From Bacteroidota bacterium (GTDB taxonomy: Bacteria > Bacteroidota > Bacteroidia > Bacteroidales > F082): a DNA stretch of 32,176 bases. Under the pieces are notes generated by a model, which made no database searches, was not told the DNA's origin, and worked only from the letters and a program-made list of their open reading frames with translations. The stretch is from positions 1 through 32,176 of the forward strand of contig JAEWWJ010000067.1 in NCBI GenBank assembly GCA_023396415.1, given 5' to 3'. This document shows, in pieces, positions 7,178 through 15,275 of this stretch; positions within the stretch are counted from its first letter, which is position 1; every line of letters starts with the position of its first letter. A program made the translations under genes and the position numbers.

Positions 7178-7226
7178 GCTTTGTTCAAAGCAAAAATAGG
7201 AATACTATTGAATATTTTTACAACAA
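7178..7226 (-). promoter_or_regulatory. yifB promoter with a small palindrome at the expected transcript start
   Basis: On the minus strand TATTTTTG (plus positions 7191-7198) matches TAnnTTTG, and a GTTG (TTG at about 7221-7226 in the CAACAA tract) lies about 22 bases further upstream. Directly downstream, GCTTTG-TT-CAAAGC (7178-7191) is a perfect inverted repeat overlapping the -7 end, a possible operator. Confidence 0.5.
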
Positions 7227-7437
7227 TTCAGTTTCGGGTTCAATTTTTATCCAAATCAATTATTTACTTATTTTGTCTTTTTACAGCTTTAGCGCGGAAA
7301 TATACAAGGAGGCACTGCTTTTTGTAATAAACCCATGCTTTAAAGTGATTTTTTATCAGCAACAATGCTTCTTTCAGGTTACAATTTAGTTAGGAGTTCT
7401 CAGGCCTTTATCCTATGGATGGGTTAGTGTAAAGGCT

Positions 7438-8439
7438 TTATCGGCGGGGTTTGTAGCGCGATTGTTGCAAAATGTTTTGGGCATCGGTCATCTTCAACAA
7501 ATCGTTCAGGCTCACTTCGGGTTGTTGTTGCATCATACCGCTTACAATTTTCCAGCCAAGGTATTCACCTATGCGGGGCGGGGCCTCTTGCGAAAAATCC
7601 TGGCTAAATGGGGCGTCGCCAAACAGCTTTCTAAAAAGTAGCGGCTCACCTTTGTACAGCAGTTGCTCGCCCACCAAAGTGCCCCAAACTGCGCCTTCGT
7701 TGGTTTCGATCCATTGCAATTGCTCGGGCGAATAACCAAACAGCACGGATGGTTCAATGTTAGGTTGCATCAATTGCATGAAATAATACTTTTTTCCGGC
7801 TTGAATCATTTCATCCAATAGATTGACAGACTGAAGGTTGCTCTCAAAATATATTGAATATAGGGCGCTGTTGACATCCTTCACAATGTGCTCGGCAGTC
7901 ATTCTTCGGCGCTGATACAGCGGTATGCCCATGCGTTGATATAAAGACTCGTTGGTGCCAAGATAGCAGTCGAGGGCAATGACAACGCTGCTTTCGGTAA
8001 CCAAAACGGGAGCGTCAAACTGAATGCCACTGATGTAAGTATAAACTTCGGGGATGGAAAAGCCGGGAAAAAAATAGGCCAAGCGACTGAAAGAGGCTGA
8101 CAAGTCCTGCTCTAAAACCTGAGTGTTTTTAAACGTCGAGGCAGTTTTTGTGTTGATCGCAATCAGATGGGTGTCGCTCACAAAAGTAAAAAGCTTGTTG
8201 TAGTTGGCGGTATCGTCCAAATTGCCGTTCAAAAACTGTGGAAAGTCACCTTGAATGGCTTTGAGTTCTTGTAAAAAATTGTTGGTATCCAAACCAAAAA
8301 GCGTTGATCCATAATCCTTTATAGTTATGTTCAGCTGCGGCAGTTCAGACGACTTAACATTTAAACGGGCATCGTTGTTGGTGTTGCAGCCGGCCAGCAA
8401 AAGCATCGAAAGTAAAAAAAAGAAGTATTTTGTTTTCAT
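7438..8439 (-). CDS. gldB: GldB-type gliding motility lipoprotein
   Basis: 333 residues from the ATG at 8439, chosen because it starts a clean lipoprotein signal, MKTKYFFFLLSMLLLAGCN, with lipobox LAGC and acylated Cys18. A longer in-frame start at 8466 adds nine residues before the signal. The mature part matches the GldB family, including FPGFSIPEVYTYISG, VVIALDCYLG and MGIPLYQRRRMT. GldB is required for gliding and for the linked type IX secretion phenotype in Flavobacterium, and homologues occur in many non-gliding Bacteroidota. The family is also related to a predicted zinc-protease group, but activity is unproven. No other gld gene lies in the window, so it appears here as an isolated gene. 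Confidence 0.88.
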   Translation of the reverse strand: MKTKYFFFLLSMLLLAGCNTNNDARLNVKSSELPQLNITIKDYGSTLFGLDTNNFLQELKAIQGDFPQFLNGNLDDTANYNKLFTFVSDTHLIAINTKTASTFKNTQVLEQDLSASFSRLAYFFPGFSIPEVYTYISGIQFDAPVLVTESSVVIALDCYLGTNESLYQRMGIPLYQRRRMTAEHIVKDVNSALYSIYFESNLQSVNLLDEMIQAGKKYYFMQLMQPNIEPSVLFGYSPEQLQWIETNEGAVWGTLVGEQLLYKGEPLLFRKLFGDAPFSQDFSQEAPPRIGEYLGWKIVSGMMQQQPEVSLNDLLKMTDAQNILQQSRYKPRR

Positions 8440-8621
8440 GTTTAATGGTGTGTGGCTATTGTCCACTAGTTTTTAGCGTTCCAATACAAAATCATCGTTC
8501 TTTCAGTTCTGCTCGCTTCGACAAGGTCAAAAACGGTGGATGAGATAAGAAAGAAAAACAATGAAGAAGGTTTGAAAGTCAATGTCCACAACCTTATTCA
8601 TTAAATGCCGTGAGCCTTCTT

Positions 8622-9245
8622 CTACAATATTTTCCACCCAAGGGTAACAACAAACCCTTGATTTTTTGAGTCGAATTGAACAGGAGTTCCCCCGATATTT
8701 ACTGTTTTGATTAAGTTATTTAACCCCATAATATACTGTATATCAACAGAAAACATCAAAACATCAACACCGGCACCAAACTGAAAACCCCAATTGATAT
8801 CGCTGATGTCGGTCTTTTTGATGGGTTCGATAAAATTTTCGGAATCTAAGGATTCTATGGTTTTACCTACTACAATATTAGCGGTTGGGCCTGCAGTGGC
8901 TCTTAGATTAAACAATTCCAAATCAATGATTTTAAAACCAATAAACAATGGAATTTGAATGTTTTTTAGGGTAATATCTTGCTCAAACGGACTCAAAGAG
9001 TTGGTTTCGATTCGCTTGAAAACGGTGCCGGTGGTAAAATAATTCACCTCGGGTTGGATGTAAATTTTATCGCCAACGCGAACAAAGGCTCCAAAATTAA
9101 AGTTGTTTTTGAAGTCGGTGGTGATGGTGCTTTGATCAACACTGAGTTTTTGAGCGTTGAAACCAACTTTCGGACCAAAGGTAAATTGTGCATGAGCAAC
9201 TACGGATAGGATTGCTAAAATGCTGATCAATAAGGCTTTTTTCAT
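8622..9245 (-). CDS. Small outer-membrane beta-barrel protein (PorT/OMP_b-brl family)
   Basis: 207 residues with a Sec signal peptide (MKKALLISILAILSVVAHAQ, cleaved after AHA) and a chain of amphipathic strands typical of 8-stranded barrels: FTFGPKVGFNAQKL, KNNFNFGAFVRVGDKIYIQP, IPLFIGFKIIDLELFNLRA, WGFQFGAGVDVLMFSVDIQY. The last strand (FVVTLGWKIL) ends near a hydrophobic/aromatic terminus as expected for BAM substrates. The family contains PorT-like proteins and many of unknown role; I do not assign a function. It is transcribed alone from a well-formed promoter at 9268-9299. The 182-base gap to gldB makes co-transcription uncertain. Confidence 0.88.
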   Translation of the reverse strand: MKKALLISILAILSVVAHAQFTFGPKVGFNAQKLSVDQSTITTDFKNNFNFGAFVRVGDKIYIQPEVNYFTTGTVFKRIETNSLSPFEQDITLKNIQIPLFIGFKIIDLELFNLRATAGPTANIVVGKTIESLDSENFIEPIKKTDISDINWGFQFGAGVDVLMFSVDIQYIMGLNNLIKTVNIGGTPVQFDSKNQGFVVTLGWKIL

Positions 9246-9267
9246 GGCTATGCGGTTTTTATTACAA

Positions 9268-9299
9268 CAAAAGTAAAAGGTTCGCTTTAAAGCAACAAA
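9268..9299 (-). promoter_or_regulatory. Bacteroidota housekeeping promoter of the barrel gene
   Basis: On the minus strand TTTG (9299-9296), 20 bases, then TACTTTTG (9275-9268): both elements of the TTTG-N19-21-TAnnTTTG consensus at ideal spacing. The -7 ends 22 bases before the ATG at 9245. Confidence 0.8.
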
Positions 9300-9596
9300 C
9301 TTTTCGCTTCACATTTTGAAGATTAACGTGATTTTGCGTCTTTTGGTGTGGAGGCCTCGCAAAAGTAGATTTACAGCATCTCACAACGAATCACAGAGAT
9401 ATACCTGCATTTTTGTGAGGATTGGACGTTATATCATTCATCAACAGCACATTAAATTTCGATCTCTATGAAAACTAGTGGCTTATAAATCACTCATTGA
9501 GCATGAATGACTGTTGTTAAAGCAATTGATAATCTGTGCAATGGCCGTTTCTAGGGTTGTGCTCAAAAATATTAACCAAAATTTTTAGACCATTAC
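9300..9596. other. Intergenic stretch without recognisable features
   Basis: About 300 bases between the barrel gene's promoter and the tRNA promoter. I see no gene, strong hairpin or repeat in it. Confidence 0.5.
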
Positions 9597-9624
9597 TTTG
9601 AAATAGAAAATTAAAGTATATTTG
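9597..9624 (+). promoter_or_regulatory. tRNA-His promoter
   Basis: TTTG (9597-9600) and TATATTTG (9617-9624) with 16 bases between, slightly shorter than the consensus spacing. The -7 ends 13 bases before the mature tRNA. Confidence 0.6.
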
Positions 9625-9637
9625 CAGTCGAAATACG

Positions 9638-9711
9638 GTGGTTGTAGCTCAGCCGGTTAGAGCATCAGATTGTGGTTCTGAGGGTCGTGGGTTCGAATCC
9701 CATCATCCACC
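9638..9711 (+). tRNA. tRNA-His (anticodon GTG)
   Basis: A 74-nt cloverleaf: acceptor GTGGTTG/CATCCAC, D arm TAGCTCAGCCGG, anticodon stem TCAGA/TCTGA around TTGTGGT (anticodon GTG), T arm GTGGG-TTCGAAT-CCCAT. Position 73 is C and the base before position 1 (9637) is G. These give the G-1:C73 identity pair unique to tRNA-His. CCA is not encoded in full. Acceptor pair 5-68 is T opposite T, a mismatch. Confidence 0.96.
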
Positions 9712-9717
9712 CTAAAT

Positions 9718-9754
9718 AACTGACATCCAAGAAATTAAGGGTGTCAGTTTTTTT
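9718..9754 (+). terminator. Intrinsic terminator after tRNA-His
   Basis: AACTGACATCC pairs with GGGTGTCAGTT (11 bp, one G-U wobble) around a 10-nt loop and is followed by a run of Ts. It separates the tRNA from prmC. Confidence 0.85.
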
Positions 9755-9780
9755 ATGACTCAAATTTATTTCATCAAACC

Positions 9781-10650
9781 ATGGCACCCACCAACAAAGT
9801 TGCCGACCTTATTCGCTACTATTCTAAAGAACTGAAGGACTTTTATCCTGAGGTTGAAGCCCATAAGCTCGTGGAGCGACTTACGCTTTTTTTTTTCAAT
9901 ATTAGCACTTTAGATCGGGTGAAAAATCCCGAACTGCGCTTAAATGAAACCGAAATTTTGCAGCTTCATTTTGCGGTGAAGGAATTAAAGCGCTACAAGC
10001 CACTTCAATATGTGGTGGGGGAGGCCGATTTTGATGGTCATCAGTTCAAGGTCAATCCAAACGCTTTGATTCCTCGTCCTGAAACCGAGCTGCTGGTGCA
10101 TCTATCTTCTGATTTTCTTGCGAAAAAAAACCATTGCACCATTGCCGACATTGGCACTGGTTCGGGTTGCATTGCTATCAGCTTAGCCATCAGACATCCA
10201 CAGCATCTTTATTTTGGTTTTGATATTTCAGCAGCAGCGCTCGAGCTGGCTCAAACCAATGCCGAACTGCTTCATGCAAAGGTAGCTTTTGTGGCTTGCG
10301 ACATTTTAAAAGATGCGGCTTGCTTGGGTAGCCATAAGTACGATCTGATGGTGAGTAATCCACCTTATGTGGTTGAAAATGAAAAGCAATGGATGCAACC
10401 GAATGTGTTGGATTGGGAACCTGAATGGGCGCTTTTTGTGCCGGAAGAGGATCCGCTTTTGTTTTACCGAAGGATTGCTTTGCTGGCTTCTCGACAGCTC
10501 AACCAAGGAGGAAAGTTGATGTTTGAAATCAACGAACGTTTTGGAAATGAAACCAAAGAGCTTTTAGAAGGGTTTGGTTTTCAACAACTTGAGGTTGTTA
10601 AGGATTTTAACGATAAAGATCGTTTTGTAATAGCGGTTTGGAAAGATTAA
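9781..10650 (+). CDS. prmC: PrmC, release factor glutamine N5-methyltransferase
   Basis: 289 residues. PrmC methylates the Gln of the GGQ motif in release factors RF1 and RF2, using S-adenosylmethionine. The helical N-terminal domain leads to LQYVVGEADFDGHQF (~75-89), then IPRPETE (97-103). SAM motif I is DIGTGSGC (123-130), and the catalytic NPPY that holds the target glutamine amide is at 193-196 (VSNPPYV). The C-terminus with MFEINERFGNE is also typical. The ATG at 9781 follows the tRNA terminator by 26 bases, so it needs its own promoter or read-through. A perfect 14-base palindrome, TTAAACCGGTTTAA, overlaps the stop codon but lacks a T run. Confidence 0.95.
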   Translation: MAPTNKVADLIRYYSKELKDFYPEVEAHKLVERLTLFFFNISTLDRVKNPELRLNETEILQLHFAVKELKRYKPLQYVVGEADFDGHQFKVNPNALIPRPETELLVHLSSDFLAKKNHCTIADIGTGSGCIAISLAIRHPQHLYFGFDISAAALELAQTNAELLHAKVAFVACDILKDAACLGSHKYDLMVSNPPYVVENEKQWMQPNVLDWEPEWALFVPEEDPLLFYRRIALLASRQLNQGGKLMFEINERFGNETKELLEGFGFQQLEVVKDFNDKDRFVIAVWKD

Positions 10651-10818
10651 ACCGGTTTAAGCGTTTCTTTTCTGAATCTGAATCTAACTTCTGTCTTTTA
10701 AAACCTTGGGAAGCGGCTAACGTACAGATTTACACAGCGCAGCCAATGAGGTTCACAGAGGGTTTGGATCGGCATTCATCATCCAATTTTACTTGGGTAT
10801 TGACTTAAAGAAAAGAGC

Positions 10819-11715
10819 TCAAAACCTTAGTTTTTCGGTCATGAGGCCAAAACGAATCATATCAATCCGATGATTGAAATAAATGTTGTAATAATCGGAT
10901 CCATGAAAATATTGGAAGAATAACCCGATGTCTTCAAAAAACTCGGGATGGTAATAAAAAGTAAAACTGAGGTTGAAACGTTCTCCCGAAAGGGCGGCCA
11001 AATTGTTGTAACGATCAAGCATCCATGTAATTTCTCCTTTAAGTGAAATGGTTGGTCTATCGGCTTTTTCGTTCGCACTATGGGGCGCGAGTTTAAAAAT
11101 GGAAAAGGCATTGTTCCAGCGGTAAGCACTGAAAATTCCCACAAGCTCCTCCTGCATCAGGTCTTTAGGATGCACTTCAAAAGATGTTTTGAAAAACTGG
11201 TAGGCCTTATAATAGTGGTTAATATTGGTGGCAAGAAGTCCGACCTCAACAAAGTTGGTAGCAAAATTTCCCGATTTAAGATTGATGCGCCCATTATCCA
11301 AATAGAATGGCTGATCTTGACCATTGGAATGATGGGTGATACGACCGAAAAGGCTCAAACTGCGCGAAAAGGCTTGCTGATACAAACTGTAATACATGGT
11401 GATTTGAGGCATGTAACTGGGTGTGCGCACCGGAAACGATTCTTCTTGAAACATGCGGATGATGACTTGTGGGGTAAGTACGCCCACAAGTCGTGAGTTT
11501 TTACTCTGACGGATGTAAAAATTGGGCTTTAAATTGGCCTCAAACCACAGTGGCTCAATGTTTCCAATATCGGCAGGAAATGTGATATAGCTGTTGCCTT
11601 GATTGGTTTGAGCAATTGTTGCAAGGCCAATTTCGGGCATGAACTTCGGCTCTTGCCCAAAACCCGAAATTGATCTTAGCATCAAAAAGATAAGCCCAAC
11701 AACAAACCGTATCAT
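10819..11715 (-). CDS. Putative outer-membrane phospholipase A-like protein
   Basis: 298 residues with a signal peptide (MIRFVVGLIFLMLRSISGFGQ) and beta-barrel character. Residues 128-132 read H-H-S-N-G (in RITHHSNGQD), which matches the H-x-S-N-G catalytic site of OMPLA/PldA (His142 and Ser144 in E. coli). The downstream Asn could be N154 in FATNFVEVG, with a longer loop than in E. coli. The last strands (FQYFHGSDYYNIYF ... MIRFGLM) resemble the family's GYGE.L.DYN ... RVGVG end. If real, it hydrolyses phospholipids displaced to the outer leaflet. It is the last gene of the TetR/RND cluster, with 3 bases to the DUF2141 gene. Assignment rests on short motifs; an unrelated barrel remains possible. 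Confidence 0.6.
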   Translation of the reverse strand: MIRFVVGLIFLMLRSISGFGQEPKFMPEIGLATIAQTNQGNSYITFPADIGNIEPLWFEANLKPNFYIRQSKNSRLVGVLTPQVIIRMFQEESFPVRTPSYMPQITMYYSLYQQAFSRSLSLFGRITHHSNGQDQPFYLDNGRINLKSGNFATNFVEVGLLATNINHYYKAYQFFKTSFEVHPKDLMQEELVGIFSAYRWNNAFSIFKLAPHSANEKADRPTISLKGEITWMLDRYNNLAALSGERFNLSFTFYYHPEFFEDIGLFFQYFHGSDYYNIYFNHRIDMIRFGLMTEKLRF

Positions 11716-11718
11716 TTT

Positions 11719-12168
11719 TTAGAAATAAATCATTTTAACATGAATTGTTTTTCTGGAATGGATTTCAAATGAAGCCTTTTCAAAGTTGGGCCGATTGGAA
11801 AAGCCAATGGAATGATAATTTGAGAATCCGATCCCTTCTTTGGGAAGGATGAACCCTTTTTTTATAGCTCCATTTTTATCTTCGTCGTGAAGTATATTCA
11901 CGGCATAGGTTCCGGCCGGAAGGTGTTCAAAAGTGATTTCCGAGCTGCCATCAAAAATTTGTGCTGTTTGTTTTTGGTAGTATTTTTTGTAATGTTCATC
12001 CGGAAAAGCCTCTTTATTGTTATAGATTGCAAATTGTACAAGCCCTTCAGAATTTCGCAAATCACTTACCTTAACGGTTAATGGATAGGTAGTTGTATCG
12101 CTGTTTGATCCATTCGCCAACAAAAGAAAAACAAGATGCAGCTGCATGGCAATTATGATGTTACTCAT
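11719..12168 (-). CDS. DUF2141 family secreted protein
   Basis: 149 residues. The first ~20 residues are hydrophobic (IIIAMQLHLVFLLLANG) and act as a signal peptide; an internal start at 12147 (MQLHLVF) is equally possible. The body is a compact beta domain with the DUF2141 signature: VKVSDLRNSEGLVQFAIY, FEHLPAGTYAVNILHDEDKNG, then a GIGFSNY-type segment and a final strand (KTIHVKMIYF). Function is unknown; the fold resembles small carbohydrate- or protein-binding beta-sandwiches. The 3-base gaps on both sides place it firmly in the transcript between the RND pump and the phospholipase-like protein. Confidence 0.87.
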   Translation of the reverse strand: MSNIIIAMQLHLVFLLLANGSNSDTTTYPLTVKVSDLRNSEGLVQFAIYNNKEAFPDEHYKKYYQKQTAQIFDGSSEITFEHLPAGTYAVNILHDEDKNGAIKKGFILPKEGIGFSNYHSIGFSNRPNFEKASFEIHSRKTIHVKMIYF

Positions 12169-12171
12169 TTT

Positions 12172-15100
12172 CTATTCTGTTTTCTTTTTGTTGATTTTTT
12201 CTTTGATGGTGTCCACAGCATAATAAACCACCGGCACTAAAAACACAGTGAGGATCAGCGATGAAAGCAATCCTCCAATGATCACCCATGCCAAACCGTT
12301 CTTCCATTCGCTGGCCGTTCCACGGGCCATTGCAATAGGTAACATACCGATGGCCATTGAAAGTGTGGTCATTAAAATGGGTCGCATACGTTCTTTCCCG
12401 GCAATGACCAAGGCCTCTTTAAAATGCTTGCCTTCGGCTTTCAATTGGTTGGTGAAGTCAACAATTAAAATGGCGTTTTTAGTTACCAATCCCATGAGCA
12501 TAATCAATCCCAAAAGGGCGAAAAGTGTGATCTCATTGTGGGTAAGATTTAAGGCCAGAAAAGCGCCGATTGCTGCTACCGGAATCCCGAACAAAGCCAC
12601 AAACGGATAGATGTAACTGTCGTATAACGCAACCATAATCAGGTAGATAAGAATAAACGAAATCAGCAGCACCGAGCCTAAGGCACCAAAGCTTTCATTT
12701 TGGGTTTTAATATCGGCACCCCAGATCAGTTTTACATCATCGGGCAGTGGATTCGTTTTTAGATGGGCGATCACGTCGTCGGCCAGCGTTCCCGAGGGGC
12801 GGCCAAACGATTCAGCGGTGAGGGTTACCGATGCCTGGCGGTCGAGGCGCTCCAGCAGCGAAGGTGAAGGGTCTTGTTTGACCTCGGCAAACTGTTCTAC
12901 TGCAATGGGAAGGCCCATGGGGTTGATGACAATTAGGTTTTGTACGTCTTGAAAGTTTTTTCTGTTGAAGTCATCCAACCAAATACGGATTGGGTATTCG
13001 GTGCCGTTTTCGGTGAGCGAAGCATCGTCATTGCCCGTAAACGCGCTGCGCAAATTCATTCCAACATAAGCTGTGGTAAGGCCTAAGCGCTGCATTTTGT
13101 CTTTGTCGGGAATCACTTTGTATTCCGGGTTTCCTTCTTCAACGGACAGTTTGACATTATCGGCTCCAGGAAGTCTTTCTACCAATGCTTTTAACTCCAC
13201 AGCTGTTGATGCGAGTTGTGTCGGATCGGCACTGCTGAGGGTGATTTTAATAGGAGGCTGCTTGGGAAGCAAACCAATAAAAGCCATTGAAAAATTGATT
13301 TCGGAAAACTCTGACTCTAATTCACTTCTGAGCTTTTTCATAAACGCCTCGGTTTTAATATTGCGCTCTTTTTCGGGTTTCAACTGAATGGTAAATTCTG
13401 TTTTGTTGGCTGAACCAACACCCAGGCTTCCAATTCCGGTGCTCGGACCGGCAACATTACTGAAAAGAGTGGCCACTTCTTGATGTTGAAGTACATAACT
13501 TTCAACCCTTTGCGAGATGAGGTTGTTTTGCTTAACGGTGATGTTTTTATCAAATTCAAGGTTTAAACGAAATTTTCCTTGGTCGCCGGTTGACATCATT
13601 TCTTTCCCAATGATTCCTTGTTTCATCACCAATAGGGTGATCGCGAACAGAAAAATCACGAAACCGGTAAAGATCAGCTTGTGGCTTAAAACCCATTGCA
13701 GCTGACGGCCATACCATTCAATAAAGATGTTGAGTTGGCGCTCGAAATAAAGCAAAAATCTGTTCAAAAAGTTAGTGGGTTGCAAGTCATCTTTCTTGCC
13801 AATGCGAGATGCTAACCAAGGCGTTAATGTGAATCCTACCAATAAACTTGTTAAGGTTGAGGTGATTACAACAACAGCAAATTGCAATAACATATCTACA
13901 ATAAATACCTGTAAAAATAAAATCGGTAAAAATACGACCACATCCACCAAGGTGATGCTCAACGCCGAGAAACCGATTTCCATTCGTCCGTCCATCGCCG
14001 CATCTCTTTTTTCTTTGCCCATTTCTAAATGTCGTTGGATGTTTTCGAGTACCACAATGGCATCATCAACTAAAATTCCGATGATGAGCGACATGGCCAG
14101 CAGGGTCATCAGATTGAGGGTGTAGCCCAGCAACCACATCACCGCGAAGGCGGTAATCAAAGAGGTAGGTATGGCTACCAACACAATAAACGCATTTCGG
14201 TAACTTCTTAAAAATAAAAGCATTACGATAGAAACCAAAATAACGGCAAGAATTAAATCTTGTACCACGGAGTTCACGGCAGCAATGGTATTGTCGGTTG
14301 AATCGTCGGCTACCACAAACTTGATGCCTGTGGCTATGTTTTGCGTTTCGATGCTTTGTAGTGTTTCGCGAATCAATTTAGATACCTCGACAGCGTTGGC
14401 ATCGCCTTGTTTTTTTACTAATAGGCCGATGCCGTTCACCTCGTTGAAGCGGCTCACCGATGTGATTTCTTTTACTCCGTCAACCACGTGGGCAACATCT
14501 TTCACATACACCGGGCTGCCGGGATAGGGCATGGCGAGCTGCACATTCATAACATCTTCCACGGTGGCGAATTTTCCGGTCAGACGCACCGAGTTGTTTT
14601 CTTGGTCCGACTGTACTTTACCAGCCGGTAAATCCAGTCCCGAACGGTTGATGGCTTCTACCACCTGAAGCAGGGATATTTTGTAGAGTTTCAGCTTTTC
14701 CTGGTTGACCTTAACCTGTATTTCACGCTCTTGAGCGCCCAACAAAGTGATTTCGGCAACTCCTTTTAACTGCTGAATTTGCGGGAGATAGTAGTCTTTC
14801 ATCTGCTGATACAACGCTGTTTCGGGCAGATTGCTGGTTACGCTGATGGACATAATAGGTAAGTCGTTGGGCGAAACTTTGCTCATCACCGGACTTTGGA
14901 TGTCGGCAGGCAGAGTGCTGCGAATGTTTTCAATATAACGCTGTGCATCCTGCATGGCATTGTCAACATTGGTGCCATATTTTAGGTTGGCGATAATGAC
15001 CGATGCGTTGGGCATTGACTTGGTTTCTAAGTAGTCAACACCTTCGAGGTTCGACAAGGCATCTTCAATTTTGCGCGATACCGAGGTCTCAACTTCCTGG

Positions 15101-15267
15101 GGCTCAGCACCGGGGTAAATGGTTTTGATCACCACCACAGGTTGGTTGAAATCGGGCAACAGTTCGTAACTCAGGTTTAGATATCCAATAATTCCCAACA
15201 GCGCGAAAACACTAAAAAGTACGATGATGAGGGATGGACGTTTGATGGAAATTTCTGTAATATTCAT
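12172..15267 (-). CDS. RND efflux pump permease (HAE1/AcrB-type)
   Basis: 1031 residues, the usual size of a 12-TM inner-membrane RND pump. It opens with MNITEISIKRPSLIIVLF (TM1), followed by LPDFNQPVVVIKTIYPGAEPQEVE. TM4 carries the proton-relay pair in GILVDDAIVVLENI, and TM10 carries the conserved lysine in GLVTKNAILIVDF; both mark the drug/hydrophobe (HAE) type rather than the metal type. Two large periplasmic porter/docking regions follow TM1 and TM7. It works with the adaptor (8 bases upstream) and TolC-family channel encoded immediately before it. The substrate cannot be read from sequence; the neighbouring phospholipase-like gene suggests lipids or detergents as a guess. Confidence 0.96.
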   Translation of the reverse strand: MNITEISIKRPSLIIVLFSVFALLGIIGYLNLSYELLPDFNQPVVVIKTIYPGAEPQEVETSVSRKIEDALSNLEGVDYLETKSMPNASVIIANLKYGTNVDNAMQDAQRYIENIRSTLPADIQSPVMSKVSPNDLPIMSISVTSNLPETALYQQMKDYYLPQIQQLKGVAEITLLGAQEREIQVKVNQEKLKLYKISLLQVVEAINRSGLDLPAGKVQSDQENNSVRLTGKFATVEDVMNVQLAMPYPGSPVYVKDVAHVVDGVKEITSVSRFNEVNGIGLLVKKQGDANAVEVSKLIRETLQSIETQNIATGIKFVVADDSTDNTIAAVNSVVQDLILAVILVSIVMLLFLRSYRNAFIVLVAIPTSLITAFAVMWLLGYTLNLMTLLAMSLIIGILVDDAIVVLENIQRHLEMGKEKRDAAMDGRMEIGFSALSITLVDVVVFLPILFLQVFIVDMLLQFAVVVITSTLTSLLVGFTLTPWLASRIGKKDDLQPTNFLNRFLLYFERQLNIFIEWYGRQLQWVLSHKLIFTGFVIFLFAITLLVMKQGIIGKEMMSTGDQGKFRLNLEFDKNITVKQNNLISQRVESYVLQHQEVATLFSNVAGPSTGIGSLGVGSANKTEFTIQLKPEKERNIKTEAFMKKLRSELESEFSEINFSMAFIGLLPKQPPIKITLSSADPTQLASTAVELKALVERLPGADNVKLSVEEGNPEYKVIPDKDKMQRLGLTTAYVGMNLRSAFTGNDDASLTENGTEYPIRIWLDDFNRKNFQDVQNLIVINPMGLPIAVEQFAEVKQDPSPSLLERLDRQASVTLTAESFGRPSGTLADDVIAHLKTNPLPDDVKLIWGADIKTQNESFGALGSVLLISFILIYLIMVALYDSYIYPFVALFGIPVAAIGAFLALNLTHNEITLFALLGLIMLMGLVTKNAILIVDFTNQLKAEGKHFKEALVIAGKERMRPILMTTLSMAIGMLPIAMARGTASEWKNGLAWVIIGGLLSSLILTVFLVPVVYYAVDTIKEKINKKKTE

Positions 15268-15275
15268 GGTTTTCT

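Noticed and set aside
10647..10660. Palindrome TTAAACCGGTTTAA at the prmC stop as a terminator
   Set aside because: Only 7-bp arms with no loop and no T run; it could equally be chance.
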